Source: Paraglaciecola mesophila (GTDB lineage: Bacteria; Pseudomonadota; Gammaproteobacteria; Enterobacterales; Alteromonadaceae). Taken from it: DNA of 64,000 bases. Below the pieces are notes generated by a model, which saw only the letters and a list, made by a program, of their open reading frames with translations, was not told the origin of the DNA and searched no databases. Below, piece by piece: positions 53,252 to 61,371 of the stretch; the first letter of the stretch is position 1, and each line of letters opens with the position of its first letter. The translations under genes and the position numbers were made by a program. Where the stretch lies: the NCBI RefSeq assembly GCF_009906955.1, contig NZ_CP047656.1, positions 3,967,001-4,031,000 of the forward strand, read 5' to 3'.

Positions 53252-53662
53252 ATGCAAGTAACAGAAGATAAATCGCTATTAGATAGACTAGGCATATGGG
53301 CCTCCAGTTTATGTGCTGTGCATTGTCTTGCTTTGCCCATTCTGATCCCTTTATTACCCTTAGTTGGCGCAAGTTTCTTTGCCCAAGACTGGTTTGAAAG
53401 AACTATTTTGTCTCTGTCGATGATTGTTGGATTTTGGGCGCTATTGTCTGGTTTCTATCGCTACCATCGGCAGATTTATCCCCTTTATAGCTTGATGCTA
53501 GGTGGGATTATTTACTGGAATAAAGACATGTTTGGCGAAACTTACGAGCCATTCACGATTGCTACTGGGGCTTTATTGATAATAGGGGCGCACATTGTTA
53601 ACTTGAAACTGTGCCAAAGTTGTCATAGCTGTGAGACAGAAAACAGCTGCTCTACTGATTAA
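53252..53662 (+). CDS. MerC-domain membrane protein, predicted Zur-controlled
   Basis: 136 aa, four membrane segments. The MerC-type metal motif is visible as CAVHCLALP in the first helix, and a Cys-rich tail CQSCHSCETENSC ends the protein. MerC proteins move mercury and probably other soft metals across the inner membrane. The operator upstream suggests zinc is the physiological substrate. There are no mer genes nearby. A bidirectional terminator follows. Confidence 0.88.
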   Translation: MQVTEDKSLLDRLGIWASSLCAVHCLALPILIPLLPLVGASFFAQDWFERTILSLSMIVGFWALLSGFYRYHRQIYPLYSLMLGGIIYWNKDMFGETYEPFTIATGALLIIGAHIVNLKLCQSCHSCETENSCSTD

Positions 53663-53684
53663 AAGCGCTGCCAGCGCTTTTTTT
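53661..53684. terminator. Bidirectional Rho-independent terminator
   Basis: AAAAGCGC-tgcca-GCGCTTTT followed by further T residues, between the convergent MerC-type and GDPD genes. The A-run ahead of the stem makes it work on both strands. Confidence 0.88.
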
Positions 53685-54376
53685 CAACTTGCCAGAAATA
53701 CTTTGGCTTTCCCCGGTCCGTTGCTAAACACACCATCGACTTGCCAATCAGCTAATTTCCTTAAATCGGCAGGTTGGTCAACTGTGTAAACAAAGAATTT
53801 TAAGCCTCTTTGTTTTGCATCAAGTACGAACGCCTCATCTACGAAACTCACATCGGCATTGACTGAATAAGCATTTAGTGCTTGAGCAAATGCAGCATAT
53901 TCAATTGGTTTACTGGCGGTCAATGCGCCTATTTTTAGATCGGGATTATGCGCTTTGATACTGCGCAGCAAGTGATGATCGAAAGAAGAAACAATGAAGT
54001 GATCTAAGGTAAAACTGAGCTCGTGTATCGCGTTTTCGATGTTATCTAGTACCAGCTGTACGTCTGAAACACCTTTTATTTCAATGTTTAATAAGCAGCG
54101 CCCAGCGATTATTTCCATGACTTGCCACAGCGTAGGAATGCGCTCATCTAGTCCTGCATTAAGCTGTTGTAGTGCTTTAAAACTGTGGTCTTTAAGTTGC
54201 CCTGTGCCATTGGTTGTGCGATGAAGCCACTGATCATGAATGACCAGCAGTTCATTGCCGTGTTGATGCACATCGATTTCAATGCCATCACAACCTTGGT
54301 CAAGCGCTGTTTTAATGGCAAGTAGTGTGTTTTCGGGGGCATCAGCACTGGCACCGCGATGAGCAAAAACAAGCAT
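53684..54376 (-). CDS. ugpQ: Glycerophosphodiester phosphodiesterase (GDPD)
   Basis: 230 aa, no signal peptide, so a cytoplasmic UgpQ-type enzyme that hydrolyses glycerophosphodiesters to glycerol-3-P. The catalytic AHRGASADAPENTLLA and IEIDVHQ.G..VVIHD patterns are present (EIDVHQHGNELLVIHD), with the LNIEIKG strand. It is 9 bp after the EamA transporter gene and probably in the same transcript. Confidence 0.92.
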   Translation of the reverse strand: MLVFAHRGASADAPENTLLAIKTALDQGCDGIEIDVHQHGNELLVIHDQWLHRTTNGTGQLKDHSFKALQQLNAGLDERIPTLWQVMEIIAGRCLLNIEIKGVSDVQLVLDNIENAIHELSFTLDHFIVSSFDHHLLRSIKAHNPDLKIGALTASKPIEYAAFAQALNAYSVNADVSFVDEAFVLDAKQRGLKFFVYTVDQPADLRKLADWQVDGVFSNGPGKAKVFLAS

Positions 54377-54385
54377 GGTATTGGC

Positions 54386-55252
54386 CTATTTCTTATGTAA
54401 CTTTTGAGTGTTAATAGTTTCGTACACAGCGGCCGAGATAACCAATATTCCGCCTAAATAAGTTTGCCAGCTTGGTTGTTCGTCGAGCACGATTATGGCT
54501 AAAATCACGCCATACAAAGGCTGCATACAGGCAACTAAAGAAAATGTTTTTGCCCGTAAGTGTTGCAGGCTGGTGGCTATGAGCGCGTGGGGGACAGCGG
54601 TAAAAAAGGTGCCAAGCAAGGCTAGGTAAATATAGGTTTTAGCACCGGCGTTGAATAAATCTGGACCAATGAAAAAGCTTAAACAGAAAAATATCACTAG
54701 GGTCTGGTAGGCCATAGCCAATGAGCCACTATAGTGAGAAAAGTACTTTCTGTGACATACATTGCGAAAAGCATAGAGTATGGCAGAACCGACGCCGACT
54801 AAGATCCCTAAAGTAACGTCATTCTTCAATGAGATCTCAGGAACAATCAGAAAGATACCAATAAATACTACCAACGCACTTAGAATATCTTGCCAAACCA
54901 GACGAATGCCTTCGAAGAAGGGTTCAATTAATACAGTGATCACCGGAAAGGTGAAAAGCGCGATCATGCCAACAGACACACTCGAGTATTGCATGGCAGC
55001 GAAATAACTCACCCAATGCGCAGCCATTAACAGGCCTAAACCAATGCCGATAAAGTAATCTTTTTTGCGCGAAAGAGTGAGTTTGCCGCCGCTCATTTTT
55101 ACTAAGGTAAAAAGTGCTAAGCAGGCAACAATTGAACGACCGAACGTAATATCCGTCGCTGAAAGGGGGATTACTTTTGAAAAAAGTGCTGTCGCCCCCA
55201 GCAACATAACAGTGAGGTGTAGAGACCACAGGCTCTTTTTAACCGGATCCAC
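54386..55252 (-). CDS. EamA/DMT-superfamily transporter
   Basis: 288 aa with ten predicted membrane segments in two EamA repeats, the second beginning near LGILVGVGSAILYAFRNV. A short basic C terminus follows. The substrate is not predictable. It is 2 bp from psd and 9 bp from the GDPD gene on the same strand. That is consistent with a lipid/glycerophosphodiester-related unit, but this is inference from spacing. Confidence 0.9.
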   Translation of the reverse strand: MDPVKKSLWSLHLTVMLLGATALFSKVIPLSATDITFGRSIVACLALFTLVKMSGGKLTLSRKKDYFIGIGLGLLMAAHWVSYFAAMQYSSVSVGMIALFTFPVITVLIEPFFEGIRLVWQDILSALVVFIGIFLIVPEISLKNDVTLGILVGVGSAILYAFRNVCHRKYFSHYSGSLAMAYQTLVIFFCLSFFIGPDLFNAGAKTYIYLALLGTFFTAVPHALIATSLQHLRAKTFSLVACMQPLYGVILAIIVLDEQPSWQTYLGGILVISAAVYETINTQKLHKK

Positions 55253-55254
55253 AA

Positions 55255-56115
55255 CTATTTGGTCAAGGTAGCGAAAACATCACCGAGGCGAGTGTCATCT
55301 CCAGCACTATAATCTGCTAACTCAACCATATCAGGCTCAAAACAAGCCACAATGGTTGAACCTAATTTAAAGCGACCTAATTCATCGCCTTTTTTAAGGA
55401 AAACCGCGTCCTCACCTTCACTTGGGTACTGCCAGTGCACCACATTTTTGCCTACCGGCGGTGAGACGGTGCCCGCCCAAACTGTTTCAATGCTAGCCAC
55501 AATCGTTGCACCAACCAATACCATGGCCATTTTACCTTTTGGGGTATTAAATATTGCCACAACGCGCTCGTTTCGGGCAAACAATCCTGGAACACGCCTA
55601 GCGGTCAATGGGTTTACTGAAAACAATTCACCCGGCACGTAAACCATGTCAGTTAATTGGCCATCCATCGGCATGTGAATACGGTGATAATCTTTAGGCG
55701 CTAAATATACAGTGGCGAATTTACCATTTTTGAAAGGTGCAGCTAACTCTGGCTTACCACCTAACAAGGTCGTTAAGCTGTAGTCATGGCCTTTGGCTTG
55801 AAAAATACTGTCGTGTTTAATATCACCTGACTGACTCATCGCACCATCAACCGGCATGGCCAAGTCTTGCTCGTTAGGGCACATAACCCGAGCGTCATCT
55901 TTTAGTGGGCGGGTGAAAAATTCATTAAATGAGGCGTAATCAGCAGGATTTTCACGCTCTGCTTCAGCCATATTGACCTTATATTGCTTGATAAATAGTT
56001 TTATCAATGCAGTGGTTAAGCCACCTGCCTCTGCCGCCGCAAGTTTGCCAACTAGCCTAGAAATCAAATGCTTAGGCGTAATGTATTGAAATGCAATTTT
56101 TATCGAGTCGAACAA
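55255..56115 (-). CDS. psd: Phosphatidylserine decarboxylase proenzyme
   Basis: Makes phosphatidylethanolamine at the inner membrane. The autocleavage site LGST, which yields the pyruvoyl group, is in GRFKLGSTIVACFEP near residue 254. Other family motifs are FNEFFTRPL, the catalytic PVDGAMSQ and YHRIHMPMDG. Length 286 aa, standard. It is encoded next to rsgA, as in E. coli. Confidence 0.97.
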   Translation of the reverse strand: MFDSIKIAFQYITPKHLISRLVGKLAAAEAGGLTTALIKLFIKQYKVNMAEAERENPADYASFNEFFTRPLKDDARVMCPNEQDLAMPVDGAMSQSGDIKHDSIFQAKGHDYSLTTLLGGKPELAAPFKNGKFATVYLAPKDYHRIHMPMDGQLTDMVYVPGELFSVNPLTARRVPGLFARNERVVAIFNTPKGKMAMVLVGATIVASIETVWAGTVSPPVGKNVVHWQYPSEGEDAVFLKKGDELGRFKLGSTIVACFEPDMVELADYSAGDDTRLGDVFATLTK

Positions 56116-56290
56116 AATGAGAATCCTAAAACGAAAAGTTTTTACCGCCGACGATTGTACAGTAATATTTTATTGAGTGGGAATGATGATAAGCACGACT
56201 AGCTATATGCTAGTAAATAATGGTGAGAAATATTGAAACTGTGTATCGATGTGAATGCAATTTCTCACCCGTAGGCTCTTGATTTGAACT

Positions 56291-57319
56291 CTACACTTTA
56301 CTGTGTGCAGGGCGCTGTTCGTCTAAATTAGACAAAATCTTATGGTAGCTTTCGTAACGCAACATACTGATATCACCTTTTTCAGCAGCGTCCCGAATGA
56401 TACACCCTGGGTCGTCTGCATGCGTGCAATCACGAAACTTGCAGCCACCAATGTAATCTCTGAACTCTTTAAAGCCCCAGGTTAATCGTTCCATTGGCAT
56501 ATGCCATAGGGCAAACTCTCGGACACCAGGTGAATCAATTAAATCCCCCCCTTGAGGAAAGTGTAGTAACTTAGCCGTCGTAGTGGTGTGCTGACCTAAG
56601 CCTGAGTTATCTGATACTTCATTGGTAATCTCTTTGGCATCAGGCAGCAACTCATTGATTAGACTAGATTTACCCACCCCTGATTGACCGACAAATACGC
56701 TGACCTTGTCTTTTAAGCAAAGCGCTAGGTCGCTAATACCTGTGTGTTTTTTACAGCTTGTATACACTATACGATAACCAATATCGCTGTAAATTTTGAG
56801 CTGCGCCTCTACCTCAACTCGTTCTTCATCACTGAGCAACTCGACCTTGTTAAGCAAGATAACAGGTTCAATGCCTACATCTTCTGAGGCCACCAAATAG
56901 CGATCGATAATGTTCAATGACAATACGGGAATGACCGAACTGACGATAATGATTTGATCGATGTTCGCCGCTACCGGCTTTACTCCATCGTAAAAATCAG
57001 GACGTGTAAGCACAGATTTACGATCTTGTACTATTTCGATTACACCACTGATGCTTTCGGTGCCGTCTTTACCCGGACGAAATAGGACATCATCGCCACA
57101 TACCACGCTGAGCACAGTACGACGAATATGACAGCGGTGAATATTGCCTTCTTTATCTTCTACATCAGCGTGTTTACCGAAACGGCCAATGACACGGCCA
57201 GATTGTTGTTCTGCCAGTTGGTCTTCGCTAGGGGTGCCAGCAGGTTCAGCTAATCGCTTAGTACGATTATGTGAAACTTGACGACGTTGTTTATGGGTAA
57301 GTTTGGGTTTTTTCGCCAC
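56291..57319 (-). CDS. rsgA: Ribosome small-subunit-dependent GTPase RsgA (YjeQ)
   Basis: Circularly permuted GTPase assisting late 30S maturation. A basic N terminus is followed by an OB fold (GRVIGRFGKHADVEDKEG), the permuted GTPase with LLNKVEL (G4) ahead of GQSGVGKSSLIN (G1) and DSPGVREF (G3), and the C-terminal zinc knuckle CKFRDCTHADDPGC. Length 342 aa. It is divergent from orn. Confidence 0.97.
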   Translation of the reverse strand: MAKKPKLTHKQRRQVSHNRTKRLAEPAGTPSEDQLAEQQSGRVIGRFGKHADVEDKEGNIHRCHIRRTVLSVVCGDDVLFRPGKDGTESISGVIEIVQDRKSVLTRPDFYDGVKPVAANIDQIIIVSSVIPVLSLNIIDRYLVASEDVGIEPVILLNKVELLSDEERVEVEAQLKIYSDIGYRIVYTSCKKHTGISDLALCLKDKVSVFVGQSGVGKSSLINELLPDAKEITNEVSDNSGLGQHTTTTAKLLHFPQGGDLIDSPGVREFALWHMPMERLTWGFKEFRDYIGGCKFRDCTHADDPGCIIRDAAEKGDISMLRYESYHKILSNLDEQRPAHSKV

Positions 57320-57431
57320 AGGTGAATGTCTGCATTTGCTTCTAATATCTAGTATTATGGTAACGTTAGCTCGGTCGGAATTATAGCAATTCCGTTCAAC
57401 AACTTAATTTAGCGCGATTTTAGGAGAAACC

Positions 57432-57977
57432 ATGGCGGTGGATGCACAAAACCTTGTTTGGATTGATATGGAAATGACGGGATTGCATCCTGAAGTAGAT
57501 GTGGTGCTTGAAATTGCTACTATCGTGACGGATGCCAACTTAACTATCTTGGCAGAAGGCCCAGTACTGGCCATTCATCAATCCGATGAGGTGCTCAATA
57601 GCATGAACCAATGGTGTATCGATACCCATGGTAAGTCAGGGCTAACCGAGCGTTGTCGCAAAAGCACAATAGATGAACAAACCGCTGTGGCTGAAACTAT
57701 TCGCTTTCTTGAAAAGTACGTCCCTAAAGGTGCTTCACCTTTATGCGGTAATACCATAGGGCAAGATCGCCGTTTTATGGTGAAATACATGCCAGAACTG
57801 GAAGAATATTTTCACTATCGAAATATTGATGTGAGCACATTGAAAGAATTGGTCAAGCGCTGGAAGCCTGAAGTGCTAGATGGTTTTAGTAAAAAAGGCG
57901 TTCATTTAGCGTTAGATGACATTCGCGAATCCATTGCGGAGTTGGTGTATTATCGCCAACATATTTTTACTATCTGA
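57432..57977 (+). CDS. orn: Oligoribonuclease
   Basis: DEDDh 3'-5' exonuclease that degrades di- to pentanucleotides, including pGpG. Catalytic motifs: WIDMEMTGL (D, E), GNTIGQDRRFM (D) and the H...D pair in KKGVHLALDDIRESI. Length 181 aa, standard. GGAG precedes the ATG. Confidence 0.98.
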   Translation: MAVDAQNLVWIDMEMTGLHPEVDVVLEIATIVTDANLTILAEGPVLAIHQSDEVLNSMNQWCIDTHGKSGLTERCRKSTIDEQTAVAETIRFLEKYVPKGASPLCGNTIGQDRRFMVKYMPELEEYFHYRNIDVSTLKELVKRWKPEVLDGFSKKGVHLALDDIRESIAELVYYRQHIFTI

Positions 57978-58070
57978 TTAGATGAAGGCTTGAATTGGGC
58001 TTTAATTCAACGCAATGTCGATAAACTGAGCACTTAAGCAAATCAATTTCACATAAATGCAAATTAACCC

Positions 58071-58098
58071 TTGCGTCCCCAGCCAGTTTTTGTAAAAT
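58071..58098 (+). promoter_or_regulatory. Probable promoter of tRNA-Gly
   Basis: TTGCGT and TAAAAT with a 16-bp spacer, followed by a GC-rich GCGCACCCGC stretch like a stringent-control discriminator. It lies about 54 bp before the tRNA. Confidence 0.5.
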
Positions 58099-58151
58099 GC
58101 GCACCCGCTGTTAATGACAGCGGATGATTTTGTCATAAATCATAAAGCGAC

Positions 58152-58226
58152 GCGGGAATAGCTCAGTGGTAGAGCACAACCTTGCCAAGGTTGGGGTCGC
58201 GAGTTCGAATCTCGTTTCCCGCTCCA
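58152..58226 (+). tRNA. tRNA-Gly (anticodon GCC), copy 1
   Basis: 75 nt including the encoded CCA. The acceptor GCGGGAA pairs with TTCCCGC, the D arm is GCTC-AGTGGTA-GAGC, the anticodon arm is CAACC-TTGCCAA-GGTTG, and the T arm is GCGAG-TTCGAAT-CTCGT. All stems close with one G-T wobble. Confidence 0.97.
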
Positions 58227-58455
58227 AAATTTGAAAGCGTTAAAAGTATCGGATAATTGTTACTTAGTATGCGACCCCAAAGGGTCACGACAACGTGGTT
58301 GCCGGATGCGAATCTCGTTTCCCGTAACGCGGTTAGCGCTCTAATTTTGAAAGCGTTAAAAGTATTGAACAATTGTTACTTAGTATGCGACCCCAAGGGG
58401 TCACGACAACGCGGTTGCCGGATACGAATCTCGTTTCCCGTAACGCGGTTAGCGC
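58227..58455 (+). repeat. Two tandem ~115-bp units containing interrupted 3' halves of tRNA-Gly
   Basis: Units at about 58227-58340 and 58341-58455, highly similar. Each starts with the sequence that follows the tRNA (TTTGAAAGCGTTAAAAGT), continues through TTAGTATGCGACCCC, then shows the tRNA 3' half (GGGTCACGA...CGAATCTCGTTTCCCG...GCTCTA). This half is split by two inserts, CAACGCGGTTGCCGGATA and TAACGCGGTTAGC. A partial third unit follows tRNA copy 2 (58596-58677), and its 3' remainder is at about 60028-60055. Confidence 0.82.
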
Positions 58456-58520
58456 TACAATTTTGAAAGTGACAATCTTAGAAAAGACTTCAAAATACAT
58501 ACCAAGCACAACATCATTAT

Positions 58521-58595
58521 GCGGGAATAGCTCAGTGGTAGAGCACAACCTTGCCAAGGTTGGGGTCGCGAGTTCGAATCTCGTTTCCCGCTCCA
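58521..58595 (+). tRNA. tRNA-Gly (anticodon GCC), copy 2
   Basis: Identical over all 75 nt to the copy at 58152, including the encoded CCA. It probably belongs to the same transcript, with the repeat units as spacer. Confidence 0.97.
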
Positions 58596-58677
58596 AAATT
58601 TAAAAGCGTTAAAAGTCTCGGATAATTCTTAGTTAGTATGCGACCCCAGGGATCACGACAACGCGGTTGCCGGATAC

Positions 58678-60027
58678 TAAATTTTATAAAATCTTTTATC
58701 GAGACACCCAATATAAAAGTGGTTAATTTTCCCTCCTAAACTACACTTTTTGTGTGTTCCAATTTATTGAGTCGACTGTTATGCCTCAGTCACGAAAAAG
58801 CCAAATCAGTTTAATCGATACGCCTTATTATCACTGTGTGTCCCGTTGTGTTCGTCAGTCTTATCTGTGTGGCACAAACCAACTTACTGGGCAAAGCTAC
58901 GAGCATCGTCGTGGCTGGGTGGAAGAGCGTTTACTGTTTTTATCGACCGTGTTCGCGATTGATATTTGTGCTTATGCAGTCATGAGTAATCATACTCATG
59001 TGGTGCTTTGTGTGGATAAGGAGTTGGCTGATAGTTGGAATGCCGAATCGGTACTAAAGCGTTATCACATACTTCATAAAGGCACGTTACTCACTCAAAA
59101 ATTTATAAACGGGGATACCTTAACCCAAGGGGAGCTCATCACCCTTGATGACACTGTTGAAATCTACAGAAAGCGTTTATATGACATCAGTTGGTTTATG
59201 CGTGACTTAAATGAATATATTGCCCGTGAAGCGAATAAAGAAGATGACTGTACGGGTCGTTTTTGGGAAGGACGATTTAAATCACAAGCCCTACTAGATG
59301 AAAGCGCCGTGCTAGCTTGTATGGCCTATGTGGATTTAAATCCCATTAGAGCGAAAATAGCCAAAACACCTGAAACAGCAACACACACCAGTATTAAAAA
59401 ACGTATTCACTCTGCTAAATATCATCAAGCTCAACCGAGTACGCTAATGCCCTTTGCGGGAAACCTGAAAGAAAACATGCCAAAAGGTATTGCGTATTCA
59501 CTCAAAGACTATTGTGAGCTTATTGATACCACAGGTCGTTGTATTCGTGATGATAAGGCTGGTTATATAGATAACACTCAAAGCCCTATTCTACAAAGAT
59601 TGGGACTAGACTCAGCACAGTGGCTGACCTTAACCACTGAGTTTGAAAAGCACTTCTGTTACGCCGCTGGGGGCGAGCAAATGATGAATGCCTTCAAGCG
59701 CCATACCCACCATCAACGAATTCGCGGGATGGGTAATGCAAAAGCGCTGCTAAAGCGCGCTTAAGATAGAGCTAGTCTGAGCTACTACATCTCAGCGAAT
59801 ACCCCTTATGCACCTCTCGTGAAGTAGACGCTTGGTTAAATTTCACTTACCTCATTCAGTCTTTTCTCAATCTCCCTAATATTCCACGAAAACCACCAAA
59901 TGGTCAGTTTAGAAGTAGGGTTACTTTGTATCGCGTTGAATTCGTACGATCGAGAAATAATGTTAAAGCATAATTGAATCGGTTTATACGTTTATAGACA
60001 TGGCTGTCTATATTACGTTTTTGGGAG
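58678..60027 (+). mobile_element. RAYT element copy 2 inserted in a tRNA-derived repeat unit
   Basis: The repeat unit after tRNA copy 2 breaks off at CGGATAC (58671-58677) and resumes with CTCGTTTCCCGTAACGCGG at 60028, so the 1350 bp in between is an insertion. It contains the GAGACACCCA motif (58701), the transposase gene, and about 260 bp of 3' non-coding DNA with no gene seen. A clear right-hand GGGTGTCTC terminus, as in copy 1, is not visible. Confidence 0.72.
58781..59764 (+). CDS. RAYT-type Y1 (HUH) transposase, copy 2
   Basis: 327 aa, same length as and closely similar to the copy at 21265-22248 (for example MSNHTHVVLCVDK, CTGRFWEGRFKSQALLDE, AYVDLNPIRA). The Met at 58781 (MPQSRKSQISLIDTPYYHC) matches the start of copy 1; the frame opens nine codons earlier. 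The catalytic HUH and Tyr regions are intact, so it may be active or recently so. Confidence 0.88.
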   Translation: MPQSRKSQISLIDTPYYHCVSRCVRQSYLCGTNQLTGQSYEHRRGWVEERLLFLSTVFAIDICAYAVMSNHTHVVLCVDKELADSWNAESVLKRYHILHKGTLLTQKFINGDTLTQGELITLDDTVEIYRKRLYDISWFMRDLNEYIAREANKEDDCTGRFWEGRFKSQALLDESAVLACMAYVDLNPIRAKIAKTPETATHTSIKKRIHSAKYHQAQPSTLMPFAGNLKENMPKGIAYSLKDYCELIDTTGRCIRDDKAGYIDNTQSPILQRLGLDSAQWLTLTTEFEKHFCYAAGGEQMMNAFKRHTHHQRIRGMGNAKALLKRA

Positions 60028-60365
60028 CTCGTTTCCCGTAACGCGGTTAGCGCTCCAGACCTCTAAATCATCTTAGATGTAGCAAAAAGCTTTTGAGGTT
60101 TAGGTAGGGGGGCGGGCATTTGCGTGATCAAAATACCGTATTTCTATCATTTTATTTAACTTCGCTCTTGGTGCTTTTTACAATGCGCCAAAATGTGGCA
60201 TTGCTGCCCTATACTGGTTACTTGTGCTTGGAACCGTATCAAGCTTAGTGCTGCTGAAATATTTAACTAATTGAAAATATTCCGCTTTATCTCGTTGGCA
60301 TAGGATTTGTAACAAGCATTAAGGGTTCGGGGGATTTTGCCCTCTCAAACAAATTAATTCTGACG
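60028..60365. other. Intergenic region ahead of the nitrite-channel leader; no gene seen
   Basis: The first ~28 bp are the 3' remainder of the tRNA-derived repeat (CTCGTTTCCCGTAACGCGG and on). The rest is A/T-rich with no plausible ORF, and should hold the promoter of the formate/nitrite-channel operon. I could not identify a confident -35/-10 pair. Confidence 0.4.
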
Positions 60366-60416
60366 ACGGCGTCTAGTGTTTCTGCTTATGTGGTGGGAAG
60401 ACTGACGCCGTTTTTT
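60366..60416 (+). terminator. Leader hairpin with T-tract (possible attenuator) ahead of the FNT channel gene
   Basis: ACGGCGTC (60366-60373) faces GACTGACGCCGT ending at 60411, followed by a run of six T residues in total. It lies 84 bp before the channel gene. CTCTCAAACAAA upstream and TTTGTTTGTTTGAAAG downstream can also pair, giving an alternative longer fold. It could simply terminate upstream transcription or act as a regulated leader. Confidence 0.5.
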
Positions 60417-60499
60417 GTTTGTTTGAAAGGACAAAATTTAAGTAATACCCGAACCACTTTTAATACTGGCTAAATACATTGACTTAAACGGGGTTCAAA

Positions 60500-61366
60500 A
60501 TGGCTTATTTATTACCATCAGAGTTTGCCACCAAAATGGTAGACGCAGGGGAAGCAAAAATATTCATGTCCACACGAGATACCATTATTCGTGCTTACAT
60601 GGCGGGGGCGATATTGGCCTTAGCAGCAGTATTCGCGATCACTATTGCTGTGCAAACCGGGGTGTTCTTAATTGGCGCAATCTTATTCCCCGTTGGCTTT
60701 TGTATGCTTTACCTTATGGGGTTTGACTTATTAACCGGTGTGTTTGTATTAACACCATTGGCTCTGCTCGATAAGCGACCAGGTGTCACCGTTCAAGGCG
60801 TGTTGCGTAATTGGGGCTTAGTCTTTTTAGGTAACTTCTGCGGTGCATTAACCGTTGCAATAATGATGGCGTTCATTTTTACCTATGGTTTTAATACTGA
60901 TCCGGGTGCTATTGGTAAGAAAGTCGCATCAATCGGTGAAGCGCGTACTTTGGGGTATGCTGAATTTGGTACAGCTGGTTGGTTTACTATTTTCATTCGC
61001 GGCATGTTATGTAACTGGATGGTGTCGTTAGGTGTGGTGGGCGCAATGATTTCAACACACGTAAGCGGTAAAGTCATCGCCATGTGGATGCCCATCTTCC
61101 TGTTCTTCTTCATGGGTTTTGAGCATTCAGTTGTGAACATGTTCTTATTTCCATTCAGCATTATTTTAGGTGGTGATTTCTCCGTCATGGATTACCTAGT
61201 ATGGAACGAAATCCCGACAGCCCTAGGTAACTTGGTTGGTGGTTTAGCCTTTACTGGTTTAACCCTTTACAGCACTCATGTGCGTACCGGTAAAAAGCGT
61301 GATTTGCCATACAGCAAAACACCTGATGTTGCTGCTAGTTCAGTCGCAGAGCATGCATCTCGTTAA
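60500..61366 (+). CDS. Formate/nitrite transporter (FNT) family channel
   Basis: 288 aa, six membrane segments, FocA/NirC family. It shows FNT patterns such as FDLLTGVFVLTPL in the second helix region, RGMLCNWMVSLG, and the GFEHSVVNMFLFP motif with the conserved pore His. FNT proteins pass nitrite, formate or similar small anions. With the kinase/phosphatase and cyanase genes directly downstream, nitrite or cyanate is the likely substrate here (inference). Confidence 0.92.
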   Translation: MAYLLPSEFATKMVDAGEAKIFMSTRDTIIRAYMAGAILALAAVFAITIAVQTGVFLIGAILFPVGFCMLYLMGFDLLTGVFVLTPLALLDKRPGVTVQGVLRNWGLVFLGNFCGALTVAIMMAFIFTYGFNTDPGAIGKKVASIGEARTLGYAEFGTAGWFTIFIRGMLCNWMVSLGVVGAMISTHVSGKVIAMWMPIFLFFFMGFEHSVVNMFLFPFSIILGGDFSVMDYLVWNEIPTALGNLVGGLAFTGLTLYSTHVRTGKKRDLPYSKTPDVAASSVAEHASR

Positions 61367-61371
61367 GTGAC

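Noticed and set aside
58163..58603. Several 69-87-codon ORFs across the tRNA-Gly genes and repeats on both strands
   Set aside because: They run through tRNA sequence and repeat units; the tRNA genes and their duplicated 3' halves account for the open frames.
60200..60260. Sigma-54-like promoter upstream of the FNT channel (TGGCATTGCTGCC and TTGGAACCGTATCAAGC)
   Set aside because: The spacing between the GG and GC elements is wrong in both candidates.
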